Origin: Streptomyces toxytricini
Lineage (GTDB): Bacteria > Actinomycetota > Actinomycetes > Streptomycetales > Streptomycetaceae
DNA: 64,000 nucleotides
Assembly: GCF_014649915.1 (NCBI RefSeq)
Contig: NZ_BMTY01000018.1
Location: 100,679 to 164,678, forward strand
Reading direction: 5' to 3'
In this document: positions 63,270 to 64,000 of the stretch, piece by piece
How positions within the stretch are numbered: the first letter of the stretch is position 1
Layout of the letters: each line of letters opens with the position of its first letter
Translations under genes and position numbers: made by a program
Notes under the pieces: generated by a model
Database searches by the model: none
Told to the model about the DNA's origin: nothing
What the model saw: only the letters and a program-made list of their open reading frames with translations

Positions 63270-64000
63270 TCACGGCCGCCGCGGGGCGGCCTCCCGCGAG
63301 GCCAGCAGCAGCGCCACGTCGTCCGCCCTGTCGGCAACCCCGCGCACCACGCCGATCAGCCGGTCCGCCGTCTCCGCCAGGGGCGACGGCCGGGCTGCGG
63401 CCAGCGCCGCCCGCAGCCGCTCCACGCCCACGTCGATGTCCGTGTCCGGCATCTCCACCAGCCCGTCCGTGTACATCGCGAGGACCGCCCCCGGCGCCAG
63501 CCGGAAGTCCGTCACCGGGTACACGGCGTCCGGATCGATGCCCAGCACCACCCCGCCCGGCAGTTCCAGGACCTCGGCCCGCCCGTCCGCGTGCCGCAGC
63601 AGCGGCTGCGGGTGCCCCGCCCGCACCGCCTGCGCCCGCCCCGACACCGGGTCGAGGACCACGTAGCAGCAGCTCGCGAACTGCCCCGGGTCCAGGTCGA
63701 TCAGCAGCCGGTTGGTGCCCGCGACGACCTGCTCGGGCGCGTTCCCGCTCAGCGCGAACGCCCGTACCGCACTGCGCACCTGCCCCATCGTCGCCGCCGC
63801 CGCCACGCCGTGGCCCTGCACGTCCCCGATCACCAGCGCCAGCCGGCCCCCGGCCGTCTCCACGACGTCGTACCAGTCGCCGCCCACCTCCATCCCCACC
63901 GTCCCCGGCAGGTACCGGCCCACCGTCGTGACGTGCCGCCGCTCCGGCAGCCGGTGCGGCAGCAGCGCCGACTGCAGGCCCCGCGCCAGGGCCGCCTCCG
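63270..64000 (-). CDS. SpoIIE/PP2C-family phosphatase (5' end outside window)
   Basis: The C-terminal ~243 residues of a PP2C-type Ser phosphatase. The frame is open to the right edge, where it reads ALARGLQSALLPHRLPERRH, the lead-in between a sensor domain and the phosphatase. The metal Asp residues are in MEVGGDWYDVVETAGGRLAL and VIGDVQGHGVAAAATMGQVR. LAMYTDGLVEMPDTDIDVGV and DRADDVALLLASR complete the fold. The upstream sensor domain (GAF or PAS, if present) is outside the window. It should act on an anti-anti-sigma protein, as for the regulator at 50759-52828. Confidence 0.92.
   Translation of the reverse strand, partial: EAALARGLQSALLPHRLPERRHVTTVGRYLPGTVGMEVGGDWYDVVETAGGRLALVIGDVQGHGVAAAATMGQVRSAVRAFALSGNAPEQVVAGTNRLLIDLDPGQFASCCYVVLDPVSGRAQAVRAGHPQPLLRHADGRAEVLELPGGVVLGIDPDAVYPVTDFRLAPGAVLAMYTDGLVEMPDTDIDVGVERLRAALAAARPSPLAETADRLIGVVRGVADRADDVALLLASREAAPRRP

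Noticed and set aside
52900..63300. Additional SOS boxes near other repair-type genes
   Set aside because: I saw no second TCGAAC-N4-GTTCGA-like site in this part. The AlkB-like gene at 15733 also lacks one in its 37-bp upstream gap.
1..64000. tRNA, rRNA, CRISPR array, phage att sites, replication origin
   Set aside because: I looked for tRNA-like cloverleaf ends, regularly spaced repeats and DnaA-box clusters and saw none; absence by eye is not proof.

Overview
The window is high-GC actinobacterial chromosome, almost certainly Streptomyces. Third codon positions are almost all G or C, GTG and TTG starts are common, and many genes have a -10 hexamer 6-8 nt before the start codon (leaderless). 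Several protein families are typical of the genus: mycothiol-dependent maleylpyruvate isomerase-like enzyme, streptophobe, DUF6643, DUF6777, DUF6986, Rv1733c-like, SpoIIE/PP2C phosphatases and orphan RsbW-like kinases. The gene set is mostly core or housekeeping. I see no tRNA, rRNA, CRISPR array, intact insertion sequence or biosynthetic cluster.

Layout. 1-8.4 kb: MFS transporter (cut by the left edge) divergent from a CGNR regulator; a frameshifted transglutaminase-like pseudogene; plsC; thioredoxin; a 26-codon cysteine-type leader peptide before a flavin reductase; etfBA; a DUF6986 aldolase-like gene with a strong promoter and an IclR-type palindrome. 8.4-9.3 kb: a graveyard of LacI, transposase and NADAR fragments. 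9.4-18.5 kb: P-loop/NUDIX fusion, MBL hydrolase, M20 peptidase, geranylgeranyl-reductase-family flavoprotein followed by a MITE-like element, small membrane protein, mycothiol-type enzyme, AlkB-like protein, ROK protein, RsbW-like kinase. 18.6-29.5 kb: Cds1-type cysteine desulfhydrase, a large membrane hydrolase convergent with a beta-helix/AAA+ protein, Rv1733c-like protein, MOSC protein, DUF6643, HpnB-like glycosyltransferase, one unknown gene.

29.7-40 kb: Asp/Glu racemase; a TetR/ADP-ribosylglycohydrolase operon divergent from a flavin monooxygenase across three contiguous 14-bp operator-like repeats; PH-like membrane protein, apolipoprotein N-acyltransferase and NUDIX; secreted trypsin-like protease; GT39-like transferase; GNAT-AAA+ fusion. 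40-53 kb: Ser/Thr kinase operon, NUDIX, zinc/cadmium-type CDF efflux protein divergent from an FHA-FHA-ABC exporter, streptophobe protein, DUF6777, SRPBCC protein, PAS-GAF-PP2C-HATPase regulator. 53-64 kb: FBP-domain protein, molybdate uptake (modA, modBC), S4 RNA-binding protein, dihydroxyacetone kinase dhaKLM, an AlkB-like gene behind a near-consensus SOS box, YkvA-like protein, MarR divergent from DoxX with twin operators, GH15 trehalase-like enzyme, and a PP2C phosphatase cut by the right edge.

The most distinctive signals are regulatory (leader peptide, triple operator array, SOS box before AlkB, twin MarR sites, IclR-type palindrome, a repeat that supplies stop codons) and architectural (a membrane domain apparently inserted in an alpha/beta hydrolase, GNAT-AAA+, beta-helix-AAA+, P-loop-NUDIX). 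No single multi-gene system stands out as clearly new. All family calls come from reading translations by eye, without database searches.
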